Below, piece after piece: positions 18,229 through 27,654 of a stretch of 64,000 nt of DNA. How positions within the stretch are numbered: position 1 is the first letter of the stretch; each line of letters opens with the position of its first letter. A model generated the notes under the pieces. That model was not told the origin of the DNA. It saw nothing but the letters and a program-made list of their open reading frames with translations, and searched no databases. The position numbers and the translations under genes are program-made. The stretch comes from Saccharicrinis aurantiacus (GTDB lineage: Bacteria; Bacteroidota; Bacteroidia; Bacteroidales; Marinilabiliaceae). The stretch is from positions 124,001 to 188,000 of the forward strand of contig NZ_LYBV02000017.1 of NCBI RefSeq assembly GCF_001660705.2, read 5' to 3'.

Positions 18229-19455
18229 TTATTTTACATTTTTCGGAACCTTAACCGGAATTCCATCCTTTAATGCAATAATCTCAGAATTTGAATATTG
18301 ATCTTTTACTTGAGTGTGTAATTCCTCTATTTTTTTATAATTACCATCAGCACCAATTGTATAAATAAAGTATTTCCCATGCCTATCTTCATTTACAATA
18401 TTATCATTAATATTAGCACCTCTAATATCACTTGGTTCTTTAACCTTTAACAATTGTACTTTATAAACTATATTACCCTTCTCTTCATTAGTAGCTTTTC
18501 CGTCTCCAAAACTTACTGCACTAAACCTTACATAACGCGAAGGCTGATGCCTTACATCATTTAGTAATCGATCTAAACTTGTGGCAACTTCATTTAAATT
18601 ATAGTATAACTCTTCATCTTTTAATAACTTTCCTGCAGTTCCTACCCCATTATTCATATCCGAGAGCATAGAGTTAACACCGACTAAAACATTATTCATA
18701 TTAGAAGCCATAGAATCTATATGAGCATCTTTCATTTGCTGAGTAACCTCATTCAAGTTATTCATAATCCCAGAAAGTGCTTCGCCATTACTTTTCAGAA
18801 CAAAACTTAATGAATCAATATTAGACATAGTTCTACCTAAAGAACCATCTGGAGAAAGATTTGAGTTTACAGTATGACTCATACTTTCTACATTTTTCAT
18901 AGTCACACCAAAGCTATGAATACCGGCCGATATACTAGCTTTATTGGCTTCATCAAACAAACTATTAACACTACTCAATAAAGAATCAATTTTCACTACT
19001 AAATTCTCAGCCTTATTTTTTAGTGGAAGAACTTCTTGGCTAACTTTATCAGCCAAATCTCCAGCAATTGAAGTTACTAATGTATCTCCTGGCACTAATA
19101 ACTCTTTACTATCTCCATTCACAAGCCTAATACCTTTTGTACCCATGAGGTCTAAACTATATATTTGAGCAATAGTATTTTTATTAAACTGTACATCACT
19201 ATACAGATTCATACCAACAATAATATCTTCCCTGTTCTCTGAGAAACCAACTGAATTAACAATTCCCACTTTAAAACCCTTATAGAATATGGGACTTGCC
19301 TCAGTTAATCCATCAACACGCGAATAAAGTCCGTAGTATTTTTCACCACCAGAAAAGACTCCCTTTCCCTTTAGGAAATTAATTCCCCAAATAAGGATAA
19401 CAAATCCTATTAAAACCGTTAAACCTACTTTCGCCTCCTTTGATAATTTCAACAT
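18229..19455 (-). CDS. MCE/MlaD family lipid-transport substrate-binding protein
   Basis: A 408-residue protein with one N-terminal membrane helix (about 10-28; GLTVLIGFVILIWGINFLKG) followed by an MCE domain (about 36-118), with the characteristic YYGLYSRVDGLTEASPIFYKGFKVGIVNSV. Residues about 145-300 form long helices with Asn/Ser-rich heptads, as in other MlaD/PqiB proteins that build a lipid tunnel in the periplasm. Family role: retrograde or anterograde phospholipid transport between membranes. The partner ATPase and permease (mlaF/mlaE) are not in the window. A -7 element lies 34 bp before the start. Confidence 0.88.
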   Translation of the reverse strand: MLKLSKEAKVGLTVLIGFVILIWGINFLKGKGVFSGGEKYYGLYSRVDGLTEASPIFYKGFKVGIVNSVGFSENREDIIVGMNLYSDVQFNKNTIAQIYSLDLMGTKGIRLVNGDSKELLVPGDTLVTSIAGDLADKVSQEVLPLKNKAENLVVKIDSLLSSVNSLFDEANKASISAGIHSFGVTMKNVESMSHTVNSNLSPDGSLGRTMSNIDSLSFVLKSNGEALSGIMNNLNEVTQQMKDAHIDSMASNMNNVLVGVNSMLSDMNNGVGTAGKLLKDEELYYNLNEVATSLDRLLNDVRHQPSRYVRFSAVSFGDGKATNEEKGNIVYKVQLLKVKEPSDIRGANINDNIVNEDRHGKYFIYTIGADGNYKKIEELHTQVKDQYSNSEIIALKDGIPVKVPKNVK

Positions 19456-19488
19456 ACTAAACTTATTTTATTATAAAGTTGTATACCC

Positions 19489-19496
19489 CAAAAGTA
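19489..19496 (-). promoter_or_regulatory. -7 promoter element before the MCE/MlaD gene
   Basis: Minus-strand TACTTTTG, perfect TAnnTTTG, about 34 nt upstream of the ATG at 19455. No TTG at standard spacing. Confidence 0.4.
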
Positions 19497-19713
19497 CATG
19501 TTTTTATTTAAAGTGAATATTTGCTTAATATTATGTTTTTAACACAAACAATACATACTTTAGTTATTATGCTAAAATACCAGCATAATACACTAATCTA
19601 TTCACACTTATGATTGGTGTACATTTGTTAATATCTTTTTACATATTGAAGGCTAATTGAAGCTTTATTTTCAATTAACATACTAATCCATCTTAAATTC
19701 CTTATTATTTAGC

Positions 19714-19721
19714 TATTTTTG
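19714..19721 (+). promoter_or_regulatory. -7 promoter element immediately before the YgiQ gene
   Basis: TATTTTTG, a perfect TAnnTTTG, ends only 11 bp before the GTG start at 19733, which would give a leader of about 5-7 nt. Confidence 0.5.
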
Positions 19722-19732
19722 CAAATAAAAAA

Positions 19733-21664
19733 GTGAGATATAGAGTGTCAGATTGGCTTCCTACAACTGCTAAGGAAGTAAAGGAACGAGGTTGGGAAGA
19801 TATAGATGTAATTTTATTTAGTGGCGATGCCTATATTGATCATCCATCTTTTGGCGCTGCCGTTGTTGGCAGAACTATTGAGGCGCAAGGATTTAAAGTT
19901 GCCATTGTTCCTCAACCCAATTGGAGAGATGACTTACGAGATTTTAAGAAATTAGGCAAGCCTAATTTGTTTTTTGGCGTAACATCAGGCAGTATGGATT
20001 CTATGGTGAATCATTATACTGCTAATAAAAGAATTCGTTCTGATGATGCTTATACCCCTGGCGGTAAGGCAGGATTTAGACCAGACTATGCAACAACAAC
20101 ATACTCTAAAATACTAAAAGAACTTTACCCCGATGTACCGGTATTAATTGGCGGCATAGAAGCATCCTTAAGACGTGTAACGCACTATGATTACTGGTCG
20201 GACAAGCTAATGCCAAGTATACTAGAAACCACAAAAGCTGATTTGTTAGTATATGGAATGGGAGAAAAACCACTTGCTGAAATTCTTCACTTATTGAGTA
20301 AAGGAGTTCCATTTGAAAGCTTGAAAACGGTTCCTCAAACCTCCTTTATTCAAGAAAAAGGGAATTTACCAAAGAATAAGAAATGGAATGACCTCTATCT
20401 TAATTCTCATGAAGATTGTTTAAAGGACAAAATTAAGTACGCCAAGAACTTTAGGCATGTTGAAGAAGAATCGAATCGATGGCAAGCTGCAAGATTAATC
20501 CAACCTATTAGAGATGAAGAAATCATTATAAATCCTCCTTACCCACCTTTATCTTCTGATGAATTAGATGCTTCGTTCGATTTACCTTATACCCGTCTGC
20601 CACATCCCAAATACAATAAAAAAGGAAATATACCAGCCTTTGAAATGATTAAGTTCTCAGTGAATTTACATAGAGGATGTTTTGGAGGTTGTAGTTTCTG
20701 TACAATTTCAGCACATCAAGGTAAGTTTATTGCGTCAAGATCTGAAGAATCTGTTCTTAAGGAAATAAGGGAAATTGCTAAGATGCCTGATTTCAAAGGC
20801 TATCTTTCTGATTTAGGCGGACCTAGTGCCAATATGTATAAAATGCAAGGTAAAGAGCTACGTATTTGTGAGCGCTGTACCCGTCCGTCGTGTATTTTTC
20901 CGAACATATGCGGAAACCTTAATACGGATCATAAACCAATGACTGAACTATATAAAAAAGTAAACGCCTTGCCTTCTATTAAAAAGGCGTTTATTGGTAG
21001 TGGTGTTAGATATGATATGCTTTATAACAAAATGGCTTCAAACGAAGAGAAAGAAAGCCATAAGGTGTACATGAAAGAATTGATTACTGACCATGTTTCC
21101 GGGCGCTTAAAGGTGGCTCCTGAGCATACCTCAGATGCTGTTCTTAAACAAATGCGAAAACCTAGCTTTAAATTATTTCACGAATTCAAAAAAGACTTTG
21201 ATATAATCAACAAAGAAGCCGGTTTAAAACAGCAAATCATTCCTTACTTCATTTCGAGCCATCCAGGCAGTAAAATGGAAGATATGGCTCAACTTGCAGT
21301 TGAAACAAAACAGTTAGATTTTAAATTAGAACAGGTTCAGGATTTTACGCCAACTCCAATGACGGTAGCTACTGTTGCTTTCTATTCAGGATATCATCCT
21401 TACACTTTAGAAAAAACATATACAGCAAAATCAAAAGAAGACAAACAAAATCAAAGAATTTTTCTATTTTGGTACAAACCAGAATTTAAACGACGTATTC
21501 AATCATTGTTAAATCAGTTAAACCAACAAGAATTAGTGAATCAACTTTTTACTAAGAATGGAAAGGATATTCATTTTGGAAAGAAACTGGAGTTTAAGAA
21601 AAAACAAAAGCCTGAGTCTCAAAATACAAAATCAAGTAAACCAAGACGCAAACGAAAATTTTAA
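19733..21664 (+). CDS. YgiQ family radical SAM protein
   Basis: A 643-residue radical SAM enzyme of the YgiQ/UPF0313 family. The N-terminal part (DVILFSGDAYIDHPSFG near residues 25-42) is a cobalamin-binding-like Rossmann domain; the radical SAM core carries C316-x3-C320-x2-C323 (RGCFGGCSFC), which holds the 4Fe-4S cluster; a later Cys group (CERCTRPSC) may bind metal. The natural reaction is not established for the family. The reading starts with GTG at 19733 (VRYRVSDWLP); no upstream ATG exists in frame, and homologues start with a similar RISDWLPT segment. The C terminus is Lys-rich. The DUF4197 gene follows after 3 bp. Confidence 0.9.
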   Translation: MRYRVSDWLPTTAKEVKERGWEDIDVILFSGDAYIDHPSFGAAVVGRTIEAQGFKVAIVPQPNWRDDLRDFKKLGKPNLFFGVTSGSMDSMVNHYTANKRIRSDDAYTPGGKAGFRPDYATTTYSKILKELYPDVPVLIGGIEASLRRVTHYDYWSDKLMPSILETTKADLLVYGMGEKPLAEILHLLSKGVPFESLKTVPQTSFIQEKGNLPKNKKWNDLYLNSHEDCLKDKIKYAKNFRHVEEESNRWQAARLIQPIRDEEIIINPPYPPLSSDELDASFDLPYTRLPHPKYNKKGNIPAFEMIKFSVNLHRGCFGGCSFCTISAHQGKFIASRSEESVLKEIREIAKMPDFKGYLSDLGGPSANMYKMQGKELRICERCTRPSCIFPNICGNLNTDHKPMTELYKKVNALPSIKKAFIGSGVRYDMLYNKMASNEEKESHKVYMKELITDHVSGRLKVAPEHTSDAVLKQMRKPSFKLFHEFKKDFDIINKEAGLKQQIIPYFISSHPGSKMEDMAQLAVETKQLDFKLEQVQDFTPTPMTVATVAFYSGYHPYTLEKTYTAKSKEDKQNQRIFLFWYKPEFKRRIQSLLNQLNQQELVNQLFTKNGKDIHFGKKLEFKKKQKPESQNTKSSKPRRKRKF

Positions 21665-21667
21665 TTT

Positions 21668-22411
21668 ATGAAATTATTTAAAACATTCACAATTGCCTTA
21701 TTATCTTTACTCATAAGCTCTTGCGCCGAATTGCAAAAAGTAGCACAAAGTCTTCCTGTTGATGCTCCGCTTTCAGAGGCTGATGTTTCTGCAGGATTAA
21801 AAGAAGCTTTAAAGGTAGGTACTGATTCTGCTGTAAATATTCTGGGTGCAACAGACGGATATTTTAAAGATGACCTTGTAAAGATTCTGTTACCCCCTGA
21901 AGCCAATATTATTATTGATAATGCTTCAAAGGTTCCTGGCGGACAAAAACTAATAGACGATGTTATTTTAAACATCAACAGGGCCGCTGAAGATGCAGCC
22001 AAAGAAGCAACGCCAATTTTTATGGATGCCATTAAGGAAATGACCATCACGGATGCAATGACCATTTTAAATGGAGAACAAAATGCCGCTACAGAATATT
22101 TCAAGAGTAAATCGTACCAAAAGCTTTTTGAGTTATATCAACCTAAAATTCACGCTTCCTTAAGCAAGGATTTGGTTGCCGGTGTATCTGCAAAAAACAC
22201 TTGGGATACATTAACCAAAAACTACAATAAAATAGCAGGTTCTTTTTTCGGACAGATGGCTGATTTAAAAACTGTTGAAACTGAGATTGACAAATACCTC
22301 ACTCAAAAAGCACTTGATGGTCTTTTTCTTAAACTAAGTGAAGAGGAAGCTAAAATTAGACAAGATCCTGCAGCTAGAGTTACAGATATTCTAAAAAAAG
22401 TATTTAAATAA
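21668..22411 (+). CDS. DUF4197 family lipoprotein
   Basis: A 247-residue protein with a signal peptide and lipobox ISSC (Cys19), then the DUF4197 domain: ALKVGTDSAVNILGATDGYFKDDLVKILLPPEA is the family hallmark. Helical, predicted periplasmic and membrane-tethered; biochemical role unknown. It starts 3 bp after the YgiQ gene, so they are co-transcribed, and ends 4 bp from the stop of the convergent TIGR01212 gene with no room for a separate terminator. Confidence 0.88.
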   Translation: MKLFKTFTIALLSLLISSCAELQKVAQSLPVDAPLSEADVSAGLKEALKVGTDSAVNILGATDGYFKDDLVKILLPPEANIIIDNASKVPGGQKLIDDVILNINRAAEDAAKEATPIFMDAIKEMTITDAMTILNGEQNAATEYFKSKSYQKLFELYQPKIHASLSKDLVAGVSAKNTWDTLTKNYNKIAGSFFGQMADLKTVETEIDKYLTQKALDGLFLKLSEEEAKIRQDPAARVTDILKKVFK

Positions 22412-22415
22412 AAGA

Positions 22416-23366
22416 TTATTTGGCAGGGTATAATTTACCTTGCCAAGTATCTCTTTCTTTTAATCGTTTATCTACCTTAGCTACAAACTCAAAATTTTTC
22501 AAATTCCATTTCGGAGCAATTAAAAATTCCTTTGGCGATTGACTAATAAAGCGATCCATCACTATTTTAGGATTCAGAAGCTCAAGAAAACCTATTACCA
22601 TATCAATATAACTGTCTGCAGTAAATAAATCCATTTCTTCCGGATTTTTTAAATATTGCTCTCCCATCACAGAACCTTTTACCAATTGTAATTGATGCAA
22701 TTTTAAATAATCAAGAGGCAATTCAGATATAATCTTTGCATGATTAAGGATCTCTTCATGAGATTCATTTGGCAAGCCTAAAATTAAATGAGCACCAACA
22801 TTAATTCCTGCTGCACTAGTTTTTAAAATTGCTTCTGCCCCAATTTCATAATTATGGCCTCGGTTAATTTGCTCAAGAGTTGTATTATTGGTCGATTCAA
22901 TACCATATTCAATAGAGATGTAATACTCTTTAGATAAATCTGATAAATACTCTAAAAGTTCATCATTAATGCAATCAGGACGAGTCCCTAAAACAAGACC
23001 AATTACTTTAGGATGTGATAAGGCTTCCGTATATCTTTCTTTCAAAACATCAATACTTTCGTAAGTATTGCTATATGCTTGAAAGTAGGCTAAATAAAGT
23101 TGAGATTTATACTTACTTGAGAAAAAGCCAATGCCAGTGTTTATCTGATTTGTTATTGAATCATCTTCACTACAGTATGCAGGATTAAATGTAGAATTAT
23201 TACAAAAGGTACACCCGCCATGCCCCTTACTCCCATCCCTATTTGGGCATGAAAACCCTGCATCAATCGATACTTTTTGAACACGCTCGTCAAAAGACCT
23301 TCGCATATACGAACTATAATCATTAAACCGTCTACTATGTCCCCAATCGTATATGTTTTCTGCCAT
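22416..23366 (-). CDS. TIGR01212 (YhcC-like) radical SAM protein
   Basis: A 316-residue radical SAM protein. The cluster motif is the spaced form seen in TIGR01212: GFSCPNRDGSKGHGGCTFC near residues 38-56, i.e. C-x11-C-x2-C, followed by NNSTFNP. GLVLGTRPDCI and SIEYGIES are the other core strands. Related to Elp3-type and oxygen-independent coproporphyrinogen oxidase enzymes; the substrate is unknown (a role in tRNA or cofactor modification is possible). Starts at ATG 23366; a -7 box lies about 39 bp upstream. Confidence 0.88.
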   Translation of the reverse strand: MAENIYDWGHSRRFNDYSSYMRRSFDERVQKVSIDAGFSCPNRDGSKGHGGCTFCNNSTFNPAYCSEDDSITNQINTGIGFFSSKYKSQLYLAYFQAYSNTYESIDVLKERYTEALSHPKVIGLVLGTRPDCINDELLEYLSDLSKEYYISIEYGIESTNNTTLEQINRGHNYEIGAEAILKTSAAGINVGAHLILGLPNESHEEILNHAKIISELPLDYLKLHQLQLVKGSVMGEQYLKNPEEMDLFTADSYIDMVIGFLELLNPKIVMDRFISQSPKEFLIAPKWNLKNFEFVAKVDKRLKERDTWQGKLYPAK

Positions 23367-23404
23367 ACTAAATCAAAATATTATTTGAAGCTAATTACAA
23401 GCCG

Positions 23405-23412
23405 CAAAGGTA
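23405..23412 (-). promoter_or_regulatory. -7 promoter element before the TIGR01212 gene
   Basis: Minus-strand TACCTTTG, perfect TAnnTTTG; no TTG at the expected distance. Confidence 0.4.
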
Positions 23413-23518
23413 AAAAAACAATCAATAATGAATATTTAAAAATCTAATTATAGAGTTTTAGTATTCTATTTTTAACAATCTATTGCTATATTTAAATCAC
23501 AAAACTTAAAAGACTACC

Positions 23519-25066
23519 ATGATTTCAGAAAAAGATAAAGAACAAATATCTTCTAAAGGAACTAGCCCTGAAAAGGTTATTGCGCAAATAGACCATTTCA
23601 AAAATGGATTTCCATTTATGAATATTGAAAAACCAGCATCAATAGGAAATGGTATTATTAAACTTGATGAAGAAAGTAAACTAACCTATACAGATTTTTA
23701 CAGAGCTGCTTTAGAAAACGATTATACGGTTTCAAAATTTGTACCTGCATCTGGTGCAGCTACTAGAATGTTTAAAGATCTGTTCACATACATAAATGCT
23801 GATGAAGAGGCACAAAAACTTATGGAACAAGAGGGTCCTATTAAAGCTTTATTAGCACACATTAATGACTTTGCCTTTTCAAAAGACCTTGAAAAAATCA
23901 CTGGAGTAGATTTAAGTGATGAAAAAAGCGTATTCGAGAACGGAGTTTTAATTGTTAGTAAACTACTTTTAGAAGATGGATTAAAATATGGAATCTATCC
24001 TAAAGGCGTTCTTAAGTTTCATTTATCTGATGTAAGAGAAACCACTCCCATTGAAGAGCATTTAATAGAAGGAGCTTTATATGGCTGCAGCAATCATAAC
24101 GAGGTACAAATTCACTTTACGGTATCACCAAATCATCAAGCACTTTTTCAGGAAATTGTTAATAAAAAGTTGCCTTTATACGAAGCAAAGTTTGATGTTC
24201 AGTATAAAATCACGTATTCAACTCAAAAATCGTCGACAGACACAATTGCAGTTAACAAAGACAATACACCTTTCAGAAACCCAAAAGGGCAGATTGTATT
24301 CAGACCAGGTGGTCACGGTGCTTTAATTGAGAATCTGAATGATATTTATGCCGATATTATCTTTATAAAGAATATTGATAATGTTAGTCCTGAATATCGC
24401 TTAAAAGACACCATACAATATAAAGAAGCCTTAGCTGGTGTTCTATGCTTTTACCAAGGAAAAGTTTTTGATATACTGAAAGATCTTGAATCAAATAGTG
24501 CAGATAACAAAGATCTAAATAGCTATTTAGAAGTTATTAAAACTGAATTACAAATTATTGTCCCAGATGATGTACTTAAGGCATCTAATGAAGAGAAAGT
24601 AAATTTCATTAACAAAAAGTTAAACCGACCAATAAGAGTATGTGGTATGGTGAAAAATGAAGGTGAACCAGGAGGTGGCCCATTTTGGGGAGTTGGTAAA
24701 CATGGAGAAACTTCATTGCAAGTTGTTGAAAGTTCACAAATTGACTTAAATGACCCGATAAAAAAAGAGCTTGTAAGCAAGAGTACACATTTTAATCCTG
24801 TGGATTTAATCTGTGGAGTTAACAATCACAAGGGAGAAAAATATGATTTACTAGAATTTGTAGATCCTAAAACAGGTTTTATTTCTGCAAAATCTCTTAA
24901 CGGGAAAGATTTAAAAGCGCTTGAGCTTCCTGGTTTATGGAATGGTGCTATGTCAGATTGGATAACCCTATTTGTAGAAGTGCCAATCAGTACTTTTAAT
25001 CCGGTTAAAACAATAAACGATTTACTTCGTCCTGAGCATCAACCAGAATATTCTGAACAACATTAA
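23519..25066 (+). CDS. DUF4301 family protein
   Basis: A 515-residue cytoplasmic protein of a Bacteroidota-specific family. Visible landmarks: VPASGAATRMFKDLF near residue 76, a nucleotide-handling-like loop; IVFRPGGHGALIENLNDI near 260; and CGMVKNEGEPGGGPFWG near 375. The combination of a Gly-rich loop and these conserved stretches suggests a nucleotide-sugar or nucleotidyl-transferase-like fold, but no activity is established. Monocistronic, ending in a good terminator. Confidence 0.85.
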   Translation: MISEKDKEQISSKGTSPEKVIAQIDHFKNGFPFMNIEKPASIGNGIIKLDEESKLTYTDFYRAALENDYTVSKFVPASGAATRMFKDLFTYINADEEAQKLMEQEGPIKALLAHINDFAFSKDLEKITGVDLSDEKSVFENGVLIVSKLLLEDGLKYGIYPKGVLKFHLSDVRETTPIEEHLIEGALYGCSNHNEVQIHFTVSPNHQALFQEIVNKKLPLYEAKFDVQYKITYSTQKSSTDTIAVNKDNTPFRNPKGQIVFRPGGHGALIENLNDIYADIIFIKNIDNVSPEYRLKDTIQYKEALAGVLCFYQGKVFDILKDLESNSADNKDLNSYLEVIKTELQIIVPDDVLKASNEEKVNFINKKLNRPIRVCGMVKNEGEPGGGPFWGVGKHGETSLQVVESSQIDLNDPIKKELVSKSTHFNPVDLICGVNNHKGEKYDLLEFVDPKTGFISAKSLNGKDLKALELPGLWNGAMSDWITLFVEVPISTFNPVKTINDLLRPEHQPEYSEQH

Positions 25067-25092
25067 GTAATTACCCTAAAAAACTGAAATAG

Positions 25093-25133
25093 AATAAGCT
25101 AATTAAAGAACAAATAATTGGCTTATTTTATTT
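25093..25133 (+). terminator. Intrinsic terminator after the DUF4301 gene
   Basis: Stem AATAAGCTAATTA (25093-25105) with TAATTGGCTTATT (25115-25127), 13 bp with one G-U, then a T-rich tail. Confidence 0.8.
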
Positions 25134-25233
25134 AGTAGGTGTAATTCACTTTTTCGAATTCATTTTAAAGCAAAAGCCCTATTACACTAACGTCTAGGGT
25201 ATTATTTACTTAACCTTTGTTAACAATAAGATG

Positions 25234-25263
25234 TTGTTTATAGGTAAATAATTGGTATTTTTG
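25234..25263 (+). promoter_or_regulatory. Promoter of the TPR gene
   Basis: TTG at 25234-25236, 19-bp spacer, TATTTTTG at 25256-25263: an exact Bacteroidota-type promoter, with a leader of about 19 nt to the ATG at 25288. Confidence 0.7.
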
Positions 25264-25287
25264 TACAGTTAACAGCAAAGTATATAT

Positions 25288-26685
25288 ATGCAAGATTTCT
25301 CGCAAGAAAATCACAATCAACCAAATGGGGAGATTGAACGATTTGAGTCACTTATTAAGCAACGATCAGAATCTTACTTCGATGTTCATCAAATTGAATC
25401 GATATTTGATCATTATAACGAGAATAACATGTACGAAAAGGCTGAAATAGCCTTAGACATGGGATTGCGACAACACCCCGATTCTACTTCTCTTCAGCTT
25501 AAATACAGTACTATACTAATTGAGAGATGCGAATACGCTGCATCTTTAAGAATACTCGATTATCTTAAAAAGGTAGAAAAAACAAATAGTGAGGTTTTCC
25601 TTAATATTGGCATTATACATACGCATCAGAAAAATAGAACTCTGGCCATAAAGAACTTTGAGAAAGCATTAAAATTAGCAAGTGGTGACGAATTAAGCGA
25701 TTTTGTTTTTGAAATTAGCTTTACCCTTAATCAACATGGGTTTTTCAATGAATCAAGAAACTTACTGTGTTATTATAAGGGTAAATTTCCAAAGCAGGAA
25801 AATATTTTATTTGAGTTAGCTTATGCTTATGATAAGTTAAATGACTTTGACAAAGGCGTAGAAGTATACAATCAACTTCTAAACATAAACCCATACTCTG
25901 ATACAGCATGGTATAATCTGGGTATATTATATAATAAACTAGATTTATACGAAAAAGCCATACATGCTTATAACATGACCTTAGCTATTTCTCCTGAATT
26001 AAGCGAAGCTTATTACAACAAAGCTAATAGCTTGGCACATTTAGAAAAGTATCAGGAAGCTTTGGATAGTTATACTGAGCATATTATACTAAGCTTATTT
26101 ACCCCATTAACTTATTATTACATGGGTGATTGTTGGGAGAATTTAGGTAACCTTCAATTAGCAAATAGGTTTTATAAATTAGCAGCGGAGCTTGACCCTG
26201 AGCATATCGAGGCATTAGAGGCATTAGGAAGAACTTCTTATGAAAATAGAGATTATAAAACAAGTATTGAGGCTTTTGATCAGGCTTTAAATATTACTCC
26301 CGAATCTTCTCAACTTTGGTTGTATCTTGGTAAAAGTCATCGAAAAGCTAAAAATAAGACCGAAGCAAAAAGATGCTTGAAGAAAGCGCTTATTAATAGA
26401 CACGAAGATACCTTGAATTGGATTGAAATGTATCAATTTTTAGAAGAATCGGAGAGTGACTTTGATGCCATCACATTTCTTGAGAAACTACTAATTAAGG
26501 ATCATACTAATGGTGCCTTGCATTATTTAGCCGCCATTATTTATAATAAAGAAAATGACAATAAACAATCTTTAGCTCACCTAGTAATGGCTCGACAGTT
26601 ATTGCCTGATGACTTAGATTTAGTTTTAAATAAATACCCTCAACTTACAAACATCCCTAAAATTGCATCTTATATTAATAAATAA
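25288..26685 (+). CDS. Tetratricopeptide repeat (TPR) protein
   Basis: A 465-residue protein made almost entirely of TPR helices; clear repeats are AWYNLGILYNKLDLYEKAIHAYNM, AYYNKANSLAHLEKYQEALDSY, YYMGDCWENLGNLQLANRFYKLA and LWLYLGKSHRKAKNKTEAKRC. About ten repeats in all. There is no signal peptide or membrane segment, so it is cytoplasmic. TPR proteins scaffold protein-protein contacts; the partner is unknown. It precedes the ComA gene by 100 bp, but that gene has its own promoter. Confidence 0.88.
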   Translation: MQDFSQENHNQPNGEIERFESLIKQRSESYFDVHQIESIFDHYNENNMYEKAEIALDMGLRQHPDSTSLQLKYSTILIERCEYAASLRILDYLKKVEKTNSEVFLNIGIIHTHQKNRTLAIKNFEKALKLASGDELSDFVFEISFTLNQHGFFNESRNLLCYYKGKFPKQENILFELAYAYDKLNDFDKGVEVYNQLLNINPYSDTAWYNLGILYNKLDLYEKAIHAYNMTLAISPELSEAYYNKANSLAHLEKYQEALDSYTEHIILSLFTPLTYYYMGDCWENLGNLQLANRFYKLAAELDPEHIEALEALGRTSYENRDYKTSIEAFDQALNITPESSQLWLYLGKSHRKAKNKTEAKRCLKKALINRHEDTLNWIEMYQFLEESESDFDAITFLEKLLIKDHTNGALHYLAAIIYNKENDNKQSLAHLVMARQLLPDDLDLVLNKYPQLTNIPKIASYINK

Positions 26686-26719
26686 CCACCAAGTATCATA
26701 AGTGTATTTGTTAATAAAA

Positions 26720-26751
26720 TTGGGTTAATACAATATTTTGTGATAGTTTTG
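26720..26751 (+). promoter_or_regulatory. Promoter of the phosphosulfolactate synthase gene
   Basis: TTG at 26720-26722, 21-bp spacer, TAGTTTTG at 26744-26751 (perfect TAnnTTTG); leader about 30 nt. Confidence 0.6.
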
Positions 26752-26786
26752 GCTCTATTTTAAAAGAAGATATAAATAATCGACAG

Positions 26787-27542
26787 ATGAATATAAAATT
26801 ACCCAATATTCCGGAACGTCCTGAGAAGAACCGCGAATATGGATTAACTATGATGATGGACAAAGGCTTAAGTCTTAGAGAAAGCGAAAACTTTGTAGCA
26901 TCTTCATCAAAATTTACTGACCTTGTTAAGTTTGGTTTTGGAACATCAGTAATTACTAACAGTCTTGAAGATAAGCTTGCTATTTATAAAAATGCACAAT
27001 GTAAAACCTATTTTGGTGGTACATTATTTGAAGCTTTTGTTGCTCGCGGAATGTTTGATGACTACAGAAGGTATTTAGATAAATACAAAATGGAGTATGC
27101 TGAAGTATCTGATGGTGCACTTCCAATTCCTCATGATGAAAAGTTAGAGTACATTCGTAGGTTATCAGAACAAGTTACTGTATTATCTGAAGTAGGCTCA
27201 AAAATGGGTGATAAAGTTATTACCAACAAAGAGTGGGTTTACATGATGCAAACAGAATTACAAGCTGGTTCGTGGAAAGTTATTGCTGAAGCTCGTGAAA
27301 GTGGCAACATTGGTATTTATAATAGCGATGGTTCTGCAAATACTGAATTGATTGAAGAGATTAAAGAAAAAGTAGTTGCAGAAAATGTACTATGGGAATC
27401 CCCTCAAAAATCTCAACAGGTTTGGTTTATCAATCATTTTGATGCCAATGTAAACTTGGGTAACATCGCACCAAATGAAGTAATTCCATTAGAAACGCTT
27501 CGTTTAGGATTAAGAGGTGATACACTTTTAAGCTTCCTTTAA
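26787..27542 (+). CDS. Phosphosulfolactate synthase family (ComA-like)
   Basis: A 251-residue TIM-barrel protein matching the ComA family (PF02679): RPEKNREYGLTMMMDKGLSLRESENF near the start, FTDLVKFGFGTSVI at about 43-56, and the KTYFGGTLFEAF strand near 72-83. In methanogens ComA adds sulfite to phosphoenolpyruvate to give phosphosulfolactate, the first step to coenzyme M. Bacterial homologues exist but methanogenesis is not expected here; a role in sulfonate or sulfonolipid precursor supply is an inference. comB/comC-like partners are not in the window. Own promoter and terminator, so a single-gene unit. Confidence 0.85.
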   Translation: MNIKLPNIPERPEKNREYGLTMMMDKGLSLRESENFVASSSKFTDLVKFGFGTSVITNSLEDKLAIYKNAQCKTYFGGTLFEAFVARGMFDDYRRYLDKYKMEYAEVSDGALPIPHDEKLEYIRRLSEQVTVLSEVGSKMGDKVITNKEWVYMMQTELQAGSWKVIAEARESGNIGIYNSDGSANTELIEEIKEKVVAENVLWESPQKSQQVWFINHFDANVNLGNIAPNEVIPLETLRLGLRGDTLLSFL

Positions 27543-27569
27543 ACAAATTTTATTAAGCTATATAATTGG

Positions 27570-27598
27570 AGAGGTCGTGTTGCGACCTCTTTTTTTTT
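27570..27598 (+). terminator. Intrinsic terminator after the ComA-like gene
   Basis: AGAGGTCG (27570-27577), 5-nt loop, CGACCTCT (27583-27590), then eight further T. A textbook rho-independent terminator. Confidence 0.92.
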
Positions 27599-27611
27599 TA
27601 AGTAATTGTAT

Positions 27612-27619
27612 TATTTTTG
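27612..27619 (+). promoter_or_regulatory. -7 promoter element before the DUF368-aroE operon
   Basis: TATTTTTG, perfect TAnnTTTG, about 36 bp before the ATG at 27655. No TTG at standard spacing. Confidence 0.45.
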
Positions 27620-27654
27620 GTTTCTTTATCTAATCACAAAAAACTATCAACATA

